Shown piece after piece: positions 19,007-27,771 of a stretch of 64,000 nucleotides of DNA. Source of the DNA: Microscillaceae bacterium (lineage in GTDB: Bacteria > Bacteroidota > Bacteroidia > Cytophagales > Microscillaceae); NCBI GenBank assembly GCA_003483885.1, contig DMXI01000669.1, positions 1 to 64,000 of the forward strand, in the 5' to 3' direction. The translations under genes and the position numbers were made by a program. The stretch's first letter is position 1. Every line of letters begins with the position of its first letter. The notes beneath the pieces are model-generated. The model searched no databases, was not told the origin of the DNA, and worked only from the letters and a program-made list of their open reading frames with translations.

Positions 19007-19052
19007 GGGGTAGGCGAGGAGTGAGCAATCACTTTTGCCTGCCCTTTGTTTT
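19007..19052 (+). terminator. Terminator between convergent genes
   Basis: GGGTAGGC (19008-19015) pairs with GCCTGCCC (19037-19044) with one wobble. A nested AGTGA/TCACT helix lies inside, and a T-rich tail (TTTGTTTTT) follows. It serves the universal stress gene and ends at the stop of the minus-strand B3/B4 gene. Confidence 0.7.
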
Positions 19053-19708
19053 TAAATAATGACCGACTCTATATTTTTTCCCTCCGCAAAATCAACTAAC
19101 AATTGAGCCGTATCTTGTAAGGCTTGAGCTAAATGAAGGTGTCCGCCAAAGTTTAGAAATACCAACAATACCTGCTGGGTTTGGTCAGTAATAGAGGTAC
19201 GGGTAGAATCACTGGTAGGGCTGCCAAATGCCCCGTTGGCATCGCGAAATACAGGAAGGTGCTCTATGTTAATATTGCCTCGGCCAATCGCCTCATAAGG
19301 CTCCTGAGCCTGCCCCAAGTCTAATACAATATCTCCTTGTATTTTGTTGAGGTCATAACCCCCAATAGAAAAACCAGAAGCTATAGAACTGTAATTAATA
19401 ATATCTACCACATTATTAATCTGATACAAGTCTTGCCCTTTGACAATGCGTCGATGCAACGCTTCAGCCGACAAGCGATAGCGACTGGGTGCTTTCCCGA
19501 GTGCTTTGTAGGCTTCTCGCGATGATTGTATGGCAGGAATGTCCTTGATAGCTTCCATCAACAAGTTTTTTTTAGCATCACTTAATTCCAACATTTTTTG
19601 CCAGAGTGCTTCGTTTTTAGGTTTTATTGCGATAGATGCCTCCAAACAACCCAATTGTAAAGCAGGACATTTGGTTTTTATTGGGTTAGAAATTGTAATT
19701 GCTTGCAT
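19052..19708 (-). CDS. B3/B4 domain protein (PheT-like)
   Basis: Start taken at the ATG at 19708, which gives a 218-residue protein like other members. An in-frame ATG at 19777 would place two divergent starts almost back to back. The core SREAYKALGKAPSRYRLSAE, with NNVVDIINYSSIASGFSIGG and DLDLGQAQEPYEAIGRG-like text, is the B3/B4 tRNA-binding domain of phenylalanyl-tRNA synthetase beta. Stand-alone versions may edit mischarged tRNA or recognise modified amino acids; the activity is not proven. Confidence 0.8.
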   Translation of the reverse strand: MQAITISNPIKTKCPALQLGCLEASIAIKPKNEALWQKMLELSDAKKNLLMEAIKDIPAIQSSREAYKALGKAPSRYRLSAEALHRRIVKGQDLYQINNVVDIINYSSIASGFSIGGYDLNKIQGDIVLDLGQAQEPYEAIGRGNINIEHLPVFRDANGAFGSPTSDSTRTSITDQTQQVLLVFLNFGGHLHLAQALQDTAQLLVDFAEGKNIESVII

Positions 19709-19784
19709 TTTTTTGATATTTAGGTCGTTAGATAACACTTCGACCAATAAGCGGTTTGACTTTAGAAAATAGTGCATCAATTTT

Positions 19785-21143
19785 ATGGAAATTTTTTATA
19801 AAGCTGAAGAAAAGTTTTTTCCTTATATCTTATTAGCGCCTGCCTTAAACATCTTTGAGTTTTCGGGCACTGCTACAACTCATTTCCACGAACTGATGTA
19901 TACCAATGTAAAATCTTGGTTACTAAGTCGTTATAAATTTATTCATCCTGAAGCCAAAGTAGTATTTAAAATAGAAAAATATAATCGTGAAAACCTGCTT
20001 CAGCTCATTCAGATTTTAGAAATTATCAAAAAGGCCAATCGCAACAAAGTGAGTTGGTACCATTACCCCAATGCCTGGGAGGGAAAGGACATCCCAGATG
20101 CACTCCAAAAGTTCTCACCCGATTTTTTGACAATTAAGGTACCTGACCTTGATTCGATAGAAGAAAAAATAAATGCACTCATCAAAACCAACGAGCCTGC
20201 CAATGAGCAGTTGGCCATTCAGTTATTGTTAGGGCAAAGCTTGCCTATCGAATCTTATATCTATAAGATCATGATCAATAACAATTTTGAAACAGGCAAA
20301 AATATTTGTTTTGAGCAAGGCTTTTTTAAAATCCTAGAGCACATCAGTGGTACCCATACGCTTAAAGTAGGTTATACCAATATTACTCAGGTACCGGCTA
20401 CTATTGGGCAAGTATGGAGCCTAAAACACTTAGATTTAGCCGCAAACCCGATTACGGTATTACCTGATGAAATAGGGGAACTACGCCATCTGGAAATATT
20501 AGATTTGAGCTATACGAACCTGAATCTATTACCCACAACCATCCAACAGTTGCATCAACTCAAGGAATTGTACTTACAAGGCACTTTCATTCATTCACTG
20601 CAAGTGTTTACCCAACTATTGCCAGGTTTACAAGCCATATCACTTAGCTCGAAACAAGCGGAACAATTGACTTTAAAAAACTTTGCCAAACTAGACCATA
20701 TCCAGCGAGTGTATGTGGCTCGTAAAGATTTTGAAGCAATGTCCAAACGCTTACGAGATATCCAAAAACTGAGTTTTTTAAGGCCTCTTTACAAAGAAAT
20801 TAATGAAAATATTCCAAAGGTTTTGCTAGATGCTTGCTCAGGAGTTTTTGAAATATCAGGGCGATCACTAAGCGATGAGAGTAGGGTAATTGGAGAGCTT
20901 ATTTTTGATTGGCTAGACCAATATGTATTGTATCCTAATGAACAAACCATTTTTGTGTGTAGAATTGACTACATCAATGGGCATAATTTCAGTAAATTAC
21001 TATTAGATATTTTTCACCGTTTGGCACATATTGAAGGAGCCCAGGTACATTGGTATTTTGAAGAAGACGATGAAGACATGCAAGACGTAGGGGCTGAGTT
21101 TGCCGAAATGGTAGCAGTACCATTTGAACTGATTGCTTATTGA
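19785..21143 (+). CDS. Leucine-rich-repeat protein flanked by two SiaC-like (DUF1987) domains
   Basis: This is a 452-residue cytoplasmic protein. Residues about 345-452 match the SiaC/DUF1987 family: FEISGRSLSDESRVIGELIF, FDWLDQY and VHWYFEEDDEDMQDVG, then FELI. Residues about 10-95 align with it position by position (LNIFEFSGTATTHF, VKSWLLSRY, KVSWYHYPNAW), so the domain is duplicated. Residues about 190-320 are leucine-rich repeats (LKHLDLAANPITVLPDEIG and similar). SiaC is phosphorylated on a Thr in an NTSS-type loop. Here those loops read NREN and NGHN, so both copies lack it. The likely role is protein binding in a partner-switch signalling route. Confidence 0.75.
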   Translation: MEIFYKAEEKFFPYILLAPALNIFEFSGTATTHFHELMYTNVKSWLLSRYKFIHPEAKVVFKIEKYNRENLLQLIQILEIIKKANRNKVSWYHYPNAWEGKDIPDALQKFSPDFLTIKVPDLDSIEEKINALIKTNEPANEQLAIQLLLGQSLPIESYIYKIMINNNFETGKNICFEQGFFKILEHISGTHTLKVGYTNITQVPATIGQVWSLKHLDLAANPITVLPDEIGELRHLEILDLSYTNLNLLPTTIQQLHQLKELYLQGTFIHSLQVFTQLLPGLQAISLSSKQAEQLTLKNFAKLDHIQRVYVARKDFEAMSKRLRDIQKLSFLRPLYKEINENIPKVLLDACSGVFEISGRSLSDESRVIGELIFDWLDQYVLYPNEQTIFVCRIDYINGHNFSKLLLDIFHRLAHIEGAQVHWYFEEDDEDMQDVGAEFAEMVAVPFELIAY

Positions 21144-21184
21144 ATTTTCTTTATGGTTGAGTGCCTCTTTGATGTATTCGTTTT

Positions 21185-21580
21185 TTAATTCTTCAATGCA
21201 TTGGCTACAGCTATTTTTCTGAAAATAACCGTGGCAATGTTGGCTGCTCTGGTTTTAGCCGTTTCGGCCAGTTCACCTTCAAACAATTCATCTACTGTAG
21301 TAGTCCAAAGTGCTAACCAGCGATTGAAATGCTCAAAATTGATTCCTGGCTCAAAGCGTTGATTCACTGCTAAATGCTCCCGCATGGGGTTGCCCTTGTA
21401 TTTTTTTACAAACAACAAATTGGTTTCCCAAAAGTCGGTGAGCTTTTCCAGGTGTTCTTCCCAGTCTTGAATGGTTTCGTTAAAGAAGTGACCAATCACT
21501 GTATCTTGCCTTACCTTGGCGTAAAATGATCTTACCAACGTACTGACTTCCTGGCGAGATTGTATGTCTACTTTGTTCAT
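21185..21580 (-). CDS. Group III truncated hemoglobin
   Basis: This 131-residue heme protein starts at the ATG at 21580; an in-frame ATG at 21616 would sit inside a hairpin. The sequence FYAKVRQDTVIGHFFNETI, W-EEHLEKLTDFWETNLLF, MREHLAV with the proximal-His region, and FEHFNRWLALWTTTVDE follow group III members closely. These globins bind O2 or NO in the cytoplasm, and some help nitrosative stress. It shares a direction with a small membrane protein, and a Crp/Fnr regulator lies nearby, which suggests oxygen or NO responsive control. Confidence 0.85.
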   Translation of the reverse strand: MNKVDIQSRQEVSTLVRSFYAKVRQDTVIGHFFNETIQDWEEHLEKLTDFWETNLLFVKKYKGNPMREHLAVNQRFEPGINFEHFNRWLALWTTTVDELFEGELAETAKTRAANIATVIFRKIAVANALKN

Positions 21581-21603
21581 TGTATGGGTTATTTTGATGA
21601 ATA

Positions 21604-21636
21604 CCCACCTCAGCATATCTAATTTACTGAGGTGGG
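21604..21636 (-). terminator. Hairpin between the 3-TM gene and the hemoglobin gene
   Basis: CCCACCTCAG (21604-21613) pairs perfectly with CTGAGGTGGG (21627-21636). Neither side has a long T-run. It could attenuate transcription between the two minus-strand genes. Confidence 0.5.
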
Positions 21637-21645
21637 GTTATTTGA

Positions 21646-21924
21646 TTATATCAGATGGATCAATATAAGCAGTATATTTGCCAAGATACTTAATAAAAAT
21701 GTAGGTAAAATGGCTTTCATAGACATATGTGCTATGTTGGAAACGATGGTTGCGAATGCAAATACTATAGAAATTCCCATAGAGACACTATTCATTTCCA
21801 AAATTAAGCCGGCAAGAGGCGTAAGTACACATCCTTGGGTAAGTAAGATGGCAGCCATGAGCATATAGCGATTGTATTCGGCTTCATTGAGCATTCTCGA
21901 GTACTGACTTTTTATGTATTCCAT
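21646..21924 (-). CDS. Small three-helix membrane protein
   Basis: This is a 92-residue protein with a charged N-terminus (EYIKSQYSRMLNEAEYNRY) and three hydrophobic helices at about 20-42, 50-68 and 72-92. No family is recognised. It lies upstream of the truncated hemoglobin in the same direction, with a hairpin between them. Confidence 0.55.
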   Translation of the reverse strand: MEYIKSQYSRMLNEAEYNRYMLMAAILLTQGCVLTPLAGLILEMNSVSMGISIVFAFATIVSNIAHMSMKAILPTFLLSILANILLILIHLI

Positions 21925-22108
21925 TTATTTGAGATTTAGAGCATGATATAATTAGTCTTAAAAGCTTGTATAAGGGGTGTTATACAGCATCGATACAAAT
22001 GTATATCAGCACTCAGTCAAGATTTTATGAGGCAAATCATAAAGCATAAAAAAGTGCTTCAATAAATTACTTTTAATACTCTCATAAACCCCCAGAAAAC
22101 AATCATCC

Positions 22109-22702
22109 ATGATCGAAGAAACAATACTAGCCGAATATCAGGCAGAAGAATATCTATTGAAGAAAGGAGAAATGCTCTTTATGGAAGGAGAAACACCAAG
22201 GTATTACTATCAGGTGAAAAGCGGAGAAATTAAAATGCTGAATTACAACGAAGAGGGCAAGGAATTTATTCAAGGAATTTTTTATGCGCAACAAAGCTTT
22301 GGAGAACCACCTTTACTGGGCGACTTTCCCTACCCAGCTACTGCTCAAGCAGTACGCAATTCTACCGTATATCGTTTGCCACTCAAGCGTTTTACCGAAT
22401 TATTGAAAAACAATTTTGAAGTGCATTGGCAGCTAAGTGCTACTTTGGCTTCGCGTCTTCGTTATAAGTCGATGATTATGCGCGAAATATCCAGCCATGC
22501 GCCAGAGCATCGTCTACTTACGTTGATTGATTATTTGAAGAAACAGACCTCAACTGCTGATATTGGAAGATTTGAAGTGAAGCTTACCCGCCAACAAATG
22601 GCCGATTTGACGGGCCTAAGAGTAGAAACAGTCATTAGAGCAATTAAGAATTTAGAGGCTCAGCAAGAATTGACAATTATTGATCGCAAAGTGTGGAGGT
22701 AA
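22109..22702 (+). CDS. Crp/Fnr family transcriptional regulator
   Basis: This is a 197-residue regulator. Residues 10-120 form a cyclic-nucleotide-binding-like beta barrel (LKKGEMLFMEGETPRYYYQV, then GEPPLLGDFPYPATAQA). The C-terminal winged helix reads LTRQQMADLTGLRVETVIR. No N-terminal cysteine cluster is present, so it is not a classical iron-sulfur FNR. The ligand is unknown. It is divergent from the small membrane protein and globin genes, which are plausible targets. Confidence 0.88.
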   Translation: MIEETILAEYQAEEYLLKKGEMLFMEGETPRYYYQVKSGEIKMLNYNEEGKEFIQGIFYAQQSFGEPPLLGDFPYPATAQAVRNSTVYRLPLKRFTELLKNNFEVHWQLSATLASRLRYKSMIMREISSHAPEHRLLTLIDYLKKQTSTADIGRFEVKLTRQQMADLTGLRVETVIRAIKNLEAQQELTIIDRKVWR

Positions 22703-22733
22703 TCCATTTTAAGTAATAATTTGATTCGCAGTG

Positions 22734-22765
22734 CAATAAAAAACCACCTCAAATACTTGAGGTGG
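22734..22765 (-). terminator. Terminator for the subtilase gene
   Basis: ACCACCTCAA (22742-22751) and TTGAGGTGGT (22756-22765) form a perfect 10-bp stem with a 4-base loop. Read on the minus strand, six T follow. It lies about 55 bases beyond the stop of the minus-strand subtilase, and also after the plus-strand regulator. Confidence 0.75.
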
Positions 22766-22821
22766 TCCCATTTATATAAAAAATCTATCCCTTACTTTTT
22801 CTCTTTGATTTTTTTAAGGGT

Positions 22822-24405
22822 TTATTTCTTTAGAGTTGCTTTCAAAGCCTCCAAAGGTTGAATAAAGTTACCAGTCATTTTAGTTTGCTTGGTTTCTATA
22901 CCTGTGCCTTTCAAAATAGCATATGCTTGATCAGTAGTCAATTTTGGGTTTACCGACTTCATCAAGCCCAATAAACCAGCCACATAAGGAGTAGCCATAG
23001 AAGTACCACTGTAGGCAGCGTATTTGTCACCAGGAACTGTAGACAAAATGTCTACACCAGGAGCGGCGATACCACGCTTCAGGTCAGATACCCAGTTAGA
23101 GAAACTAGCCTTGTCCATGTCCTGACCAATCGCTGAAACCGTAATTACTCCATCTACATTGGCAGGAGTAACTTTAGTGGCATTTTGCGATTCGTTACCC
23201 GCGGCCACTACTACGATCGCACCGGCACGGTTGGCATATTTGATGGCTTGCATGTAAGCTCTTTGCTTGTTGTCGCGAGAAGGACCTCCTAAAGACATAG
23301 AGATTACATCGGCACCATTATCGGCAGCTTCGATGATTCCGTTCACAATCATTTTATCAGTACCCCAGCCTTGATCAGTCAATACTTTTACGCTGGTTAC
23401 GGTTACAAAATCATTGTTAGGGGTAAAAGAAGCAATTCCTTTGCTGTTGTTAGATACCGAAGCAGCGATTCCGGCACAATGCGTACCATGGCTTTGCTTA
23501 TCACGATCATATTTAGATTTTACCGAAAGGTATTTTCCTTTGATATCTTCGTGATTGGCATCTACACCAGTATCTAAGATAAATACTTTCACCTTTTTCT
23601 TTGGCTTTACTTTGTTGTCTTTGATGTAGCGATACAAATCGGCTACTTTCATTTTTTCAAATCCCCAAAGTTTATCTACATCTGGATCGTTTACCAAGTA
23701 GTCGTTTTTGTTGCCTTCTTTGCTGCTTACCGCTTTTTTCTCAATCGGGCTTAGCGAATAAACTTCGTTGTACTCTACCGCATCTACTGCACCAGTAGCA
23801 TTAAGCTTGGCTACAATTTCTTTCAATTTACCTAGTTGATCTTGTGGAACATCTACCGCGTAAAAATCATCTAGTTGAGTAAAGTCTCTTTTCTTCAAAT
23901 CTGGGAAAGCTTTGGTAATCTTGAGCTTAAACTCTTTCAAGGCTTCTTTAATTTTAGAAAGGAGGGCTTCGTCTTTGATGTCAAATAACAATTCAGCGTT
24001 GGCGGCTAGTTTAGTGTTTTTCTTGTTTACGGTAGTAGATTCAGTACCCGTAAATTGTTTCTTGATGTATTGCACTCCGTCGCCTGCCAAACCTGAATAA
24101 ATCATGTAGCCGATAGAGCCAATACCCACCGCAGTGAGGAAAAACGCTCGGGTGTGTTTGAGATTATTGGCAATCAAAAATACGGCAATGGCCACCCCAG
24201 CTTCGGGAGCCAACATACTTAGTAACTTTTGATACAGAGAAAAATCGCTGAAATACATACTAATGGCATACATCAACGAGGAACCCCAGAAAGTAAGGTT
24301 GGGCATGGCCCGGCTTTTTTTTCTGTATACACTATAAAACCACCATACTATCGAGAGTAGAAAGGCTATATAGAAAATGGGATGTAATGACGCAATTGTT
24401 GTCAT
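22822..24405 (-). CDS. Membrane-anchored subtilisin-like (S8) serine protease
   Basis: This is a 527-residue protein. The N-terminal 105 residues hold three to four hydrophobic helices, not a cleavable signal. Residues 135-235 look like an I9-type inhibitor prodomain. The S8 catalytic domain has Asp278 (VFILDTGVD), His316 (SHGTHCAG), oxyanion Asn414 (AAGNE) and Ser479 (SGTSMATP), all intact. It should cleave proteins, with activity restrained by its prodomain. The side of the membrane it faces is not clear. It sits downstream of a J-domain gene in the same direction, separated by hairpins. Confidence 0.88.
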   Translation of the reverse strand: MTTIASLHPIFYIAFLLSIVWWFYSVYRKKSRAMPNLTFWGSSLMYAISMYFSDFSLYQKLLSMLAPEAGVAIAVFLIANNLKHTRAFFLTAVGIGSIGYMIYSGLAGDGVQYIKKQFTGTESTTVNKKNTKLAANAELLFDIKDEALLSKIKEALKEFKLKITKAFPDLKKRDFTQLDDFYAVDVPQDQLGKLKEIVAKLNATGAVDAVEYNEVYSLSPIEKKAVSSKEGNKNDYLVNDPDVDKLWGFEKMKVADLYRYIKDNKVKPKKKVKVFILDTGVDANHEDIKGKYLSVKSKYDRDKQSHGTHCAGIAASVSNNSKGIASFTPNNDFVTVTSVKVLTDQGWGTDKMIVNGIIEAADNGADVISMSLGGPSRDNKQRAYMQAIKYANRAGAIVVVAAGNESQNATKVTPANVDGVITVSAIGQDMDKASFSNWVSDLKRGIAAPGVDILSTVPGDKYAAYSGTSMATPYVAGLLGLMKSVNPKLTTDQAYAILKGTGIETKQTKMTGNFIQPLEALKATLKK

Positions 24406-24497
24406 ATCTTTATGTAAGTTAAGTTGAGTAATTACTGCTGAGCTTAGACTTGTAAGTTTCCACTCTAGTTATAAAGTTTGTATCCTATTAATAACGC

Positions 24498-24554
24498 AAC
24501 TTCAGAAGCTGAAGTTAGAATTGCCTCTAAATTTAACATTATTTAGAGGCAATT
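24498..24554. terminator. Two adjacent hairpins between J-domain and subtilase genes
   Basis: AACTTCAG/CTGAAGTT (24498-24516) and the perfect 14-bp AATTGCCTCTAAAT/ATTTAGAGGCAATT (24519-24554, 8-base loop) lie just beyond the J-domain stop. No T-run follows on the minus strand, so termination is likely but not certain. Confidence 0.5.
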
Positions 24555-24566
24555 CCTGAAAGATTT

Positions 24567-25208
24567 TTAGCTTTTGCCGTGCTTTTTCTTAAAATAAGCG
24601 TAGGCTTCATTGATTTTACGTGATAAATCTTCCGCGTACTGGCGCTTGCTTTCATCCTGAAAACGATCAGGGTGGTATTTTTTCATCGCTTTTTTGTAAG
24701 CTTTTTTGATTTCCTCAAACGAGGCCCCAGGCTTTAGTTCCAGGGTTTGGTAAAACTTGTTCTCATCTACGCCCTTAAACGAAGAAGAATAGGTGCCTCC
24801 TCCGCCGCCACTGCCACCGTTTTTATATTGGTTATAATACTGCTGACCTTGTTGCTTATATTTTTGGTACTCTTGGTAAGCTTTATCATATTTCTTTTCA
24901 GCCTTCGAAAACCAATCATCGTACTTGCGCGAATAGGCTTCAAATTTATCGAAGGGGTCGTTTGATTTGGGCTCGTATTTATATTTATAAGGCTCGTATT
25001 CCTCTTTGTTGGGATTGGCATAATAATCTTTATATACCGCTTTAAACTTCACACGTTGCTCCTCATCCAGATTGAGTTCATCCATAAACTCATCCAAGTC
25101 AATGTTGGGTTTTTTATCCACATCGTACGAACCCAATAAGTTTCTTAAAGCGTAGTCGGTTTTATCTGCAATGGCTTTAAATAATTCTAATAAAATCTGT
25201 GTGATCAT
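24567..25208 (-). CDS. J-domain (DnaJ-like) protein
   Basis: This is a 213-residue protein. The J domain is at the C-terminus (about 148-213): FYQTLELKPGASFEEIKKAY, HPD intact in KKYHPDRF, and INEAYAYFKK. In front is a Gly/Ser linker (GGSGGGGG, about 132-138). The N-terminal helical region is rich in Lys, Tyr and Asp. J proteins stimulate Hsp70 ATPase, and this one lacks the Gly/Phe and zinc-finger regions of DnaJ itself, so it is a specialised co-chaperone. The partner is unknown. Confidence 0.85.
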   Translation of the reverse strand: MITQILLELFKAIADKTDYALRNLLGSYDVDKKPNIDLDEFMDELNLDEEQRVKFKAVYKDYYANPNKEEYEPYKYKYEPKSNDPFDKFEAYSRKYDDWFSKAEKKYDKAYQEYQKYKQQGQQYYNQYKNGGSGGGGGTYSSSFKGVDENKFYQTLELKPGASFEEIKKAYKKAMKKYHPDRFQDESKRQYAEDLSRKINEAYAYFKKKHGKS

Positions 25209-25385
25209 ATTTTTTGTCTAGGTTATGTTGTTTGGTTGGTACCTTTTGCGTTTGCTTTCTAATTACGATTGTGAAAGTCAAATGTTTGTTGGGGTATTTG
25301 CTTTTAGCCAAGATACACAAAAATCGTGAAATAAGGAAGGAGCGCTAAAAAAGCGACAAAATGACTATGATTGTTGAGAAGACTA

Positions 25386-25425
25386 CTATAAAAATGACAG
25401 ATAATCACTTTATTATCTGTCATTT
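25386..25425 (-). terminator. Terminator of the S41 peptidase gene
   Basis: AAATGACAGATAAT (25392-25405) pairs perfectly with ATTATCTGTCATTT (25412-25425). On the minus strand TTTTATAG follows. It lies about 60 bases after the S41 stop. Confidence 0.7.
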
Positions 25426-25484
25426 TGCTATAAAATAAAAAAAAGTTTTAAATGTAGGGGTATTTGTGAAATATTATTTGGGTT

Positions 25485-26873
25485 TTATTTTCTATTAAAA
25501 TACGCTCTAATGAATTTGATTTTATCTTTTTCGCTGTTTTCAATAGGTACATCGGGTTTAATGCCGGTTTTGTTGTAGCCGTTTTGAGGGATTTGCTTGT
25601 GTAGCGAACTGGTAGGAAAGCCAAAGTATATGCGTTGGTCGCCACTGGTAGGTAACTTTAGCACAGTTACACTGGTATAATCAATGACCCCAGCGGTTGG
25701 GCTGCCAAACGTGGTGACTTTAGTACTGGCGCCTTTAGAATGAAGAATAAAAGATTCGGCTGCGCTCATACAACCATGGTCGGTAAGTATTGCTACATTT
25801 TTAATCTTACTTTTACGAGCAGCCTTGTATTTACGATTGGGATACTGAGGCCCATCTACAATAGCGCCCATATTGGCGGTAATACGCTTGACCACGGGTT
25901 TGTAAATTTTATTTCGTTTGGCAAATTGCTCAAAATAGCGCTTGGTGGCCTTGGAAGCCAATACCAAGCCTTGGCCTCCTTTGAGGGTTTGGTTGGCATA
26001 CATATCTAAAAATGTAAAGTATACCGCATTGCCGCCAGTATTGCCACGAATGTCAAATATGAGGTTTTTACTGTTGAGTAATAACTTCCGATTAGCCTTT
26101 ACCAGTTGGACGAATTTTTTATAGTCTACCGAAAAAGAGGGGATGGTAAATAATGTATTGTGATCATCTAATTTTTGAATCGTGGGAAGCTTGGGGGCAA
26201 AAATGGCACTTTGCGCATTTTTAACTTTTGTCCAGGCTATTCCCCCCGAAAACCTTAGAGAAGTGTTTTCTTTGTAGATACCTCCCCAAATGTAGCGCGG
26301 AGTATACTTATAAGTGTTATAAGTAGCCTTAATGCGATGTTGATTTGCGTGTAATTGGGCGAGTAACTCCCCGGTTTTAGAGGCGTCATCTTTATTTTTT
26401 AAAATATAAGCATTGTATTTTTCTTGCTCGGTAATTATTGCTAGCAGCGATTTGCCATCCGTCCAATAACCAATCAAAGGATGTTTTCCTTGTTGCTGTT
26501 GTACCATTTGTGACAACTGCTCAGTGGTTTTCTTTTGAGATTGTATACGTTTTTTGTGCACTTCTAATTGTTGCTCGGTGTACTTGGGATACTCAAATAC
26601 GAACAAATGCCTATCTTGAAAATAGTCCAGAAAATCGTTCAAAAAGGCAGTACATTGATCTGAGGCGATGCTTTTAACCTTTTGGCGATAAGCTTTCACC
26701 CTTTGCTCGTAGTCGTTGGCCTTTCCGGCAATTTGCATTTGTTTGAGCTGAAGATAATTATTAGCTACTTTCTTGATGACGGCCTCGAATACGGTGGGAC
26801 AGTCGCATTTTTGAGCTTGTGCCTGAATACTCAAAGCAAAACATACAACGAATAGAATAGATTTAGTTTTCAT
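25485..26873 (-). CDS. S41 family (C-terminal processing-like) peptidase, secreted
   Basis: This is a 462-residue protein with a signal peptide ending IQAQAQ (residue 20). The C-terminal half carries the S41 core: LIFDIRGNTGGNAVYFTFLD, then VAILTDHGCMSAAESFILHS with the presumed nucleophile Ser in MSAAES, and GSPTAGVIDYTSV. The N-terminal 200 residues are helical and lack an evident PDZ domain, as in Bacteroidota tricorn-like S41 proteins. It probably degrades peptides in the periplasm. Confidence 0.82.
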   Translation of the reverse strand: MKTKSILFVVCFALSIQAQAQKCDCPTVFEAVIKKVANNYLQLKQMQIAGKANDYEQRVKAYRQKVKSIASDQCTAFLNDFLDYFQDRHLFVFEYPKYTEQQLEVHKKRIQSQKKTTEQLSQMVQQQQGKHPLIGYWTDGKSLLAIITEQEKYNAYILKNKDDASKTGELLAQLHANQHRIKATYNTYKYTPRYIWGGIYKENTSLRFSGGIAWTKVKNAQSAIFAPKLPTIQKLDDHNTLFTIPSFSVDYKKFVQLVKANRKLLLNSKNLIFDIRGNTGGNAVYFTFLDMYANQTLKGGQGLVLASKATKRYFEQFAKRNKIYKPVVKRITANMGAIVDGPQYPNRKYKAARKSKIKNVAILTDHGCMSAAESFILHSKGASTKVTTFGSPTAGVIDYTSVTVLKLPTSGDQRIYFGFPTSSLHKQIPQNGYNKTGIKPDVPIENSEKDKIKFIRAYFNRK

Positions 26874-26962
26874 GGGGATATAAAGTTTGGTATTGTTAAG
26901 TAGACACCCTTTTAGACGACTGAGTACATCGATTATTAATAAATTTTAAAATAATTGTGCTA

Positions 26963-27000
26963 AAATAGGAAAGCCCCAACCTAAGATAGTGTTGGGGCTT
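26963..27000 (-). terminator. Terminator after the esterase gene
   Basis: AAGCCCCAAC (26971-26980) pairs perfectly with GTTGGGGCTT (26991-27000). On the minus strand CCTATTTTA follows, a weak T-tract. Confidence 0.6.
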
Positions 27001-27029
27001 GTAGATATTGAACTATCGGAATTGATGGC

Positions 27030-27761
27030 CTAATGTGGCCTTGCTACAAATGTAAGTACCGCTTCTAGCTGCTGTCTCCAATTGTCAAAACTATGATCGC
27101 CCCCAGTATTGAGCACGGCAAGGGTGTAGCCTTTTGATTGATACATTTGTTGCAAAGGAACCAAGTAGTTTTCGGCGTCTAGCTTGCCTGTAGACAAGAA
27201 AATTCTCAGATTTTGGTTAGACGAAAAAGCAATGTGTTGCATTAGCTTTTTGCCTGGATAAGTAATGGGAGAGAGCAACGCATAGTTTTGAAACAAGTCC
27301 TTTGATTTTGCCGAAAAATAAGCGGCATTGAGTCCTCCAAACGATACCCCTACCAATCCCCGATTTTTTGCCAGAAAGCGGACCCCCAGTTTATCTTCTA
27401 TGGTTGGGATGAGTTCTTGAGCAAAGAAGTCAAGGTAATTTTGATTGCAAAAGAAGTATTCTTCCCGAAAATCGGTTGCTGGGTTATCAGGATCTAGGCT
27501 GCTAACAAACACATAATAGGCCGGAGGAATCTTTCCCTGAGCAGTGAGGCGGTCTATTTCTTTCCAAAATCCCGCCTCTATTAATTTATGACCATCAGTA
27601 AAGTACACAATGGAAGAATGGGCCTGTACTTTCCCTGCTTTGTAGGTGTAGGTTTGTACTGTGCGTGATAGATTTTTACTTAAAATCAACGATGTATCCA
27701 ACTGAGCGTAAGTCATGTCTATACAAAATACAAGCCCTAAAAAAATAAATAACTTTCTCAT
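27030..27761 (-). CDS. Alpha/beta hydrolase, esterase-D-like, secreted
   Basis: Start taken at the ATG at 27761; a TTG at 27794 would extend into the previous gene. The 243-residue product has a signal peptide ending MTYAQ. GLVGVSFGGLNAAYF holds the nucleophile elbow (Ser in GVSFGG), and GGDHSFDNW near the end supplies the His. This is the putative esterase family that hydrolyses ester or siderophore bonds. It starts 10 bases after the SRPBCC gene upstream, so the two form an operon. Confidence 0.78.
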   Translation of the reverse strand: MRKLFIFLGLVFCIDMTYAQLDTSLILSKNLSRTVQTYTYKAGKVQAHSSIVYFTDGHKLIEAGFWKEIDRLTAQGKIPPAYYVFVSSLDPDNPATDFREEYFFCNQNYLDFFAQELIPTIEDKLGVRFLAKNRGLVGVSFGGLNAAYFSAKSKDLFQNYALLSPITYPGKKLMQHIAFSSNQNLRIFLSTGKLDAENYLVPLQQMYQSKGYTLAVLNTGGDHSFDNWRQQLEAVLTFVARPH

Positions 27762-27771
27762 AGTGAATGAC

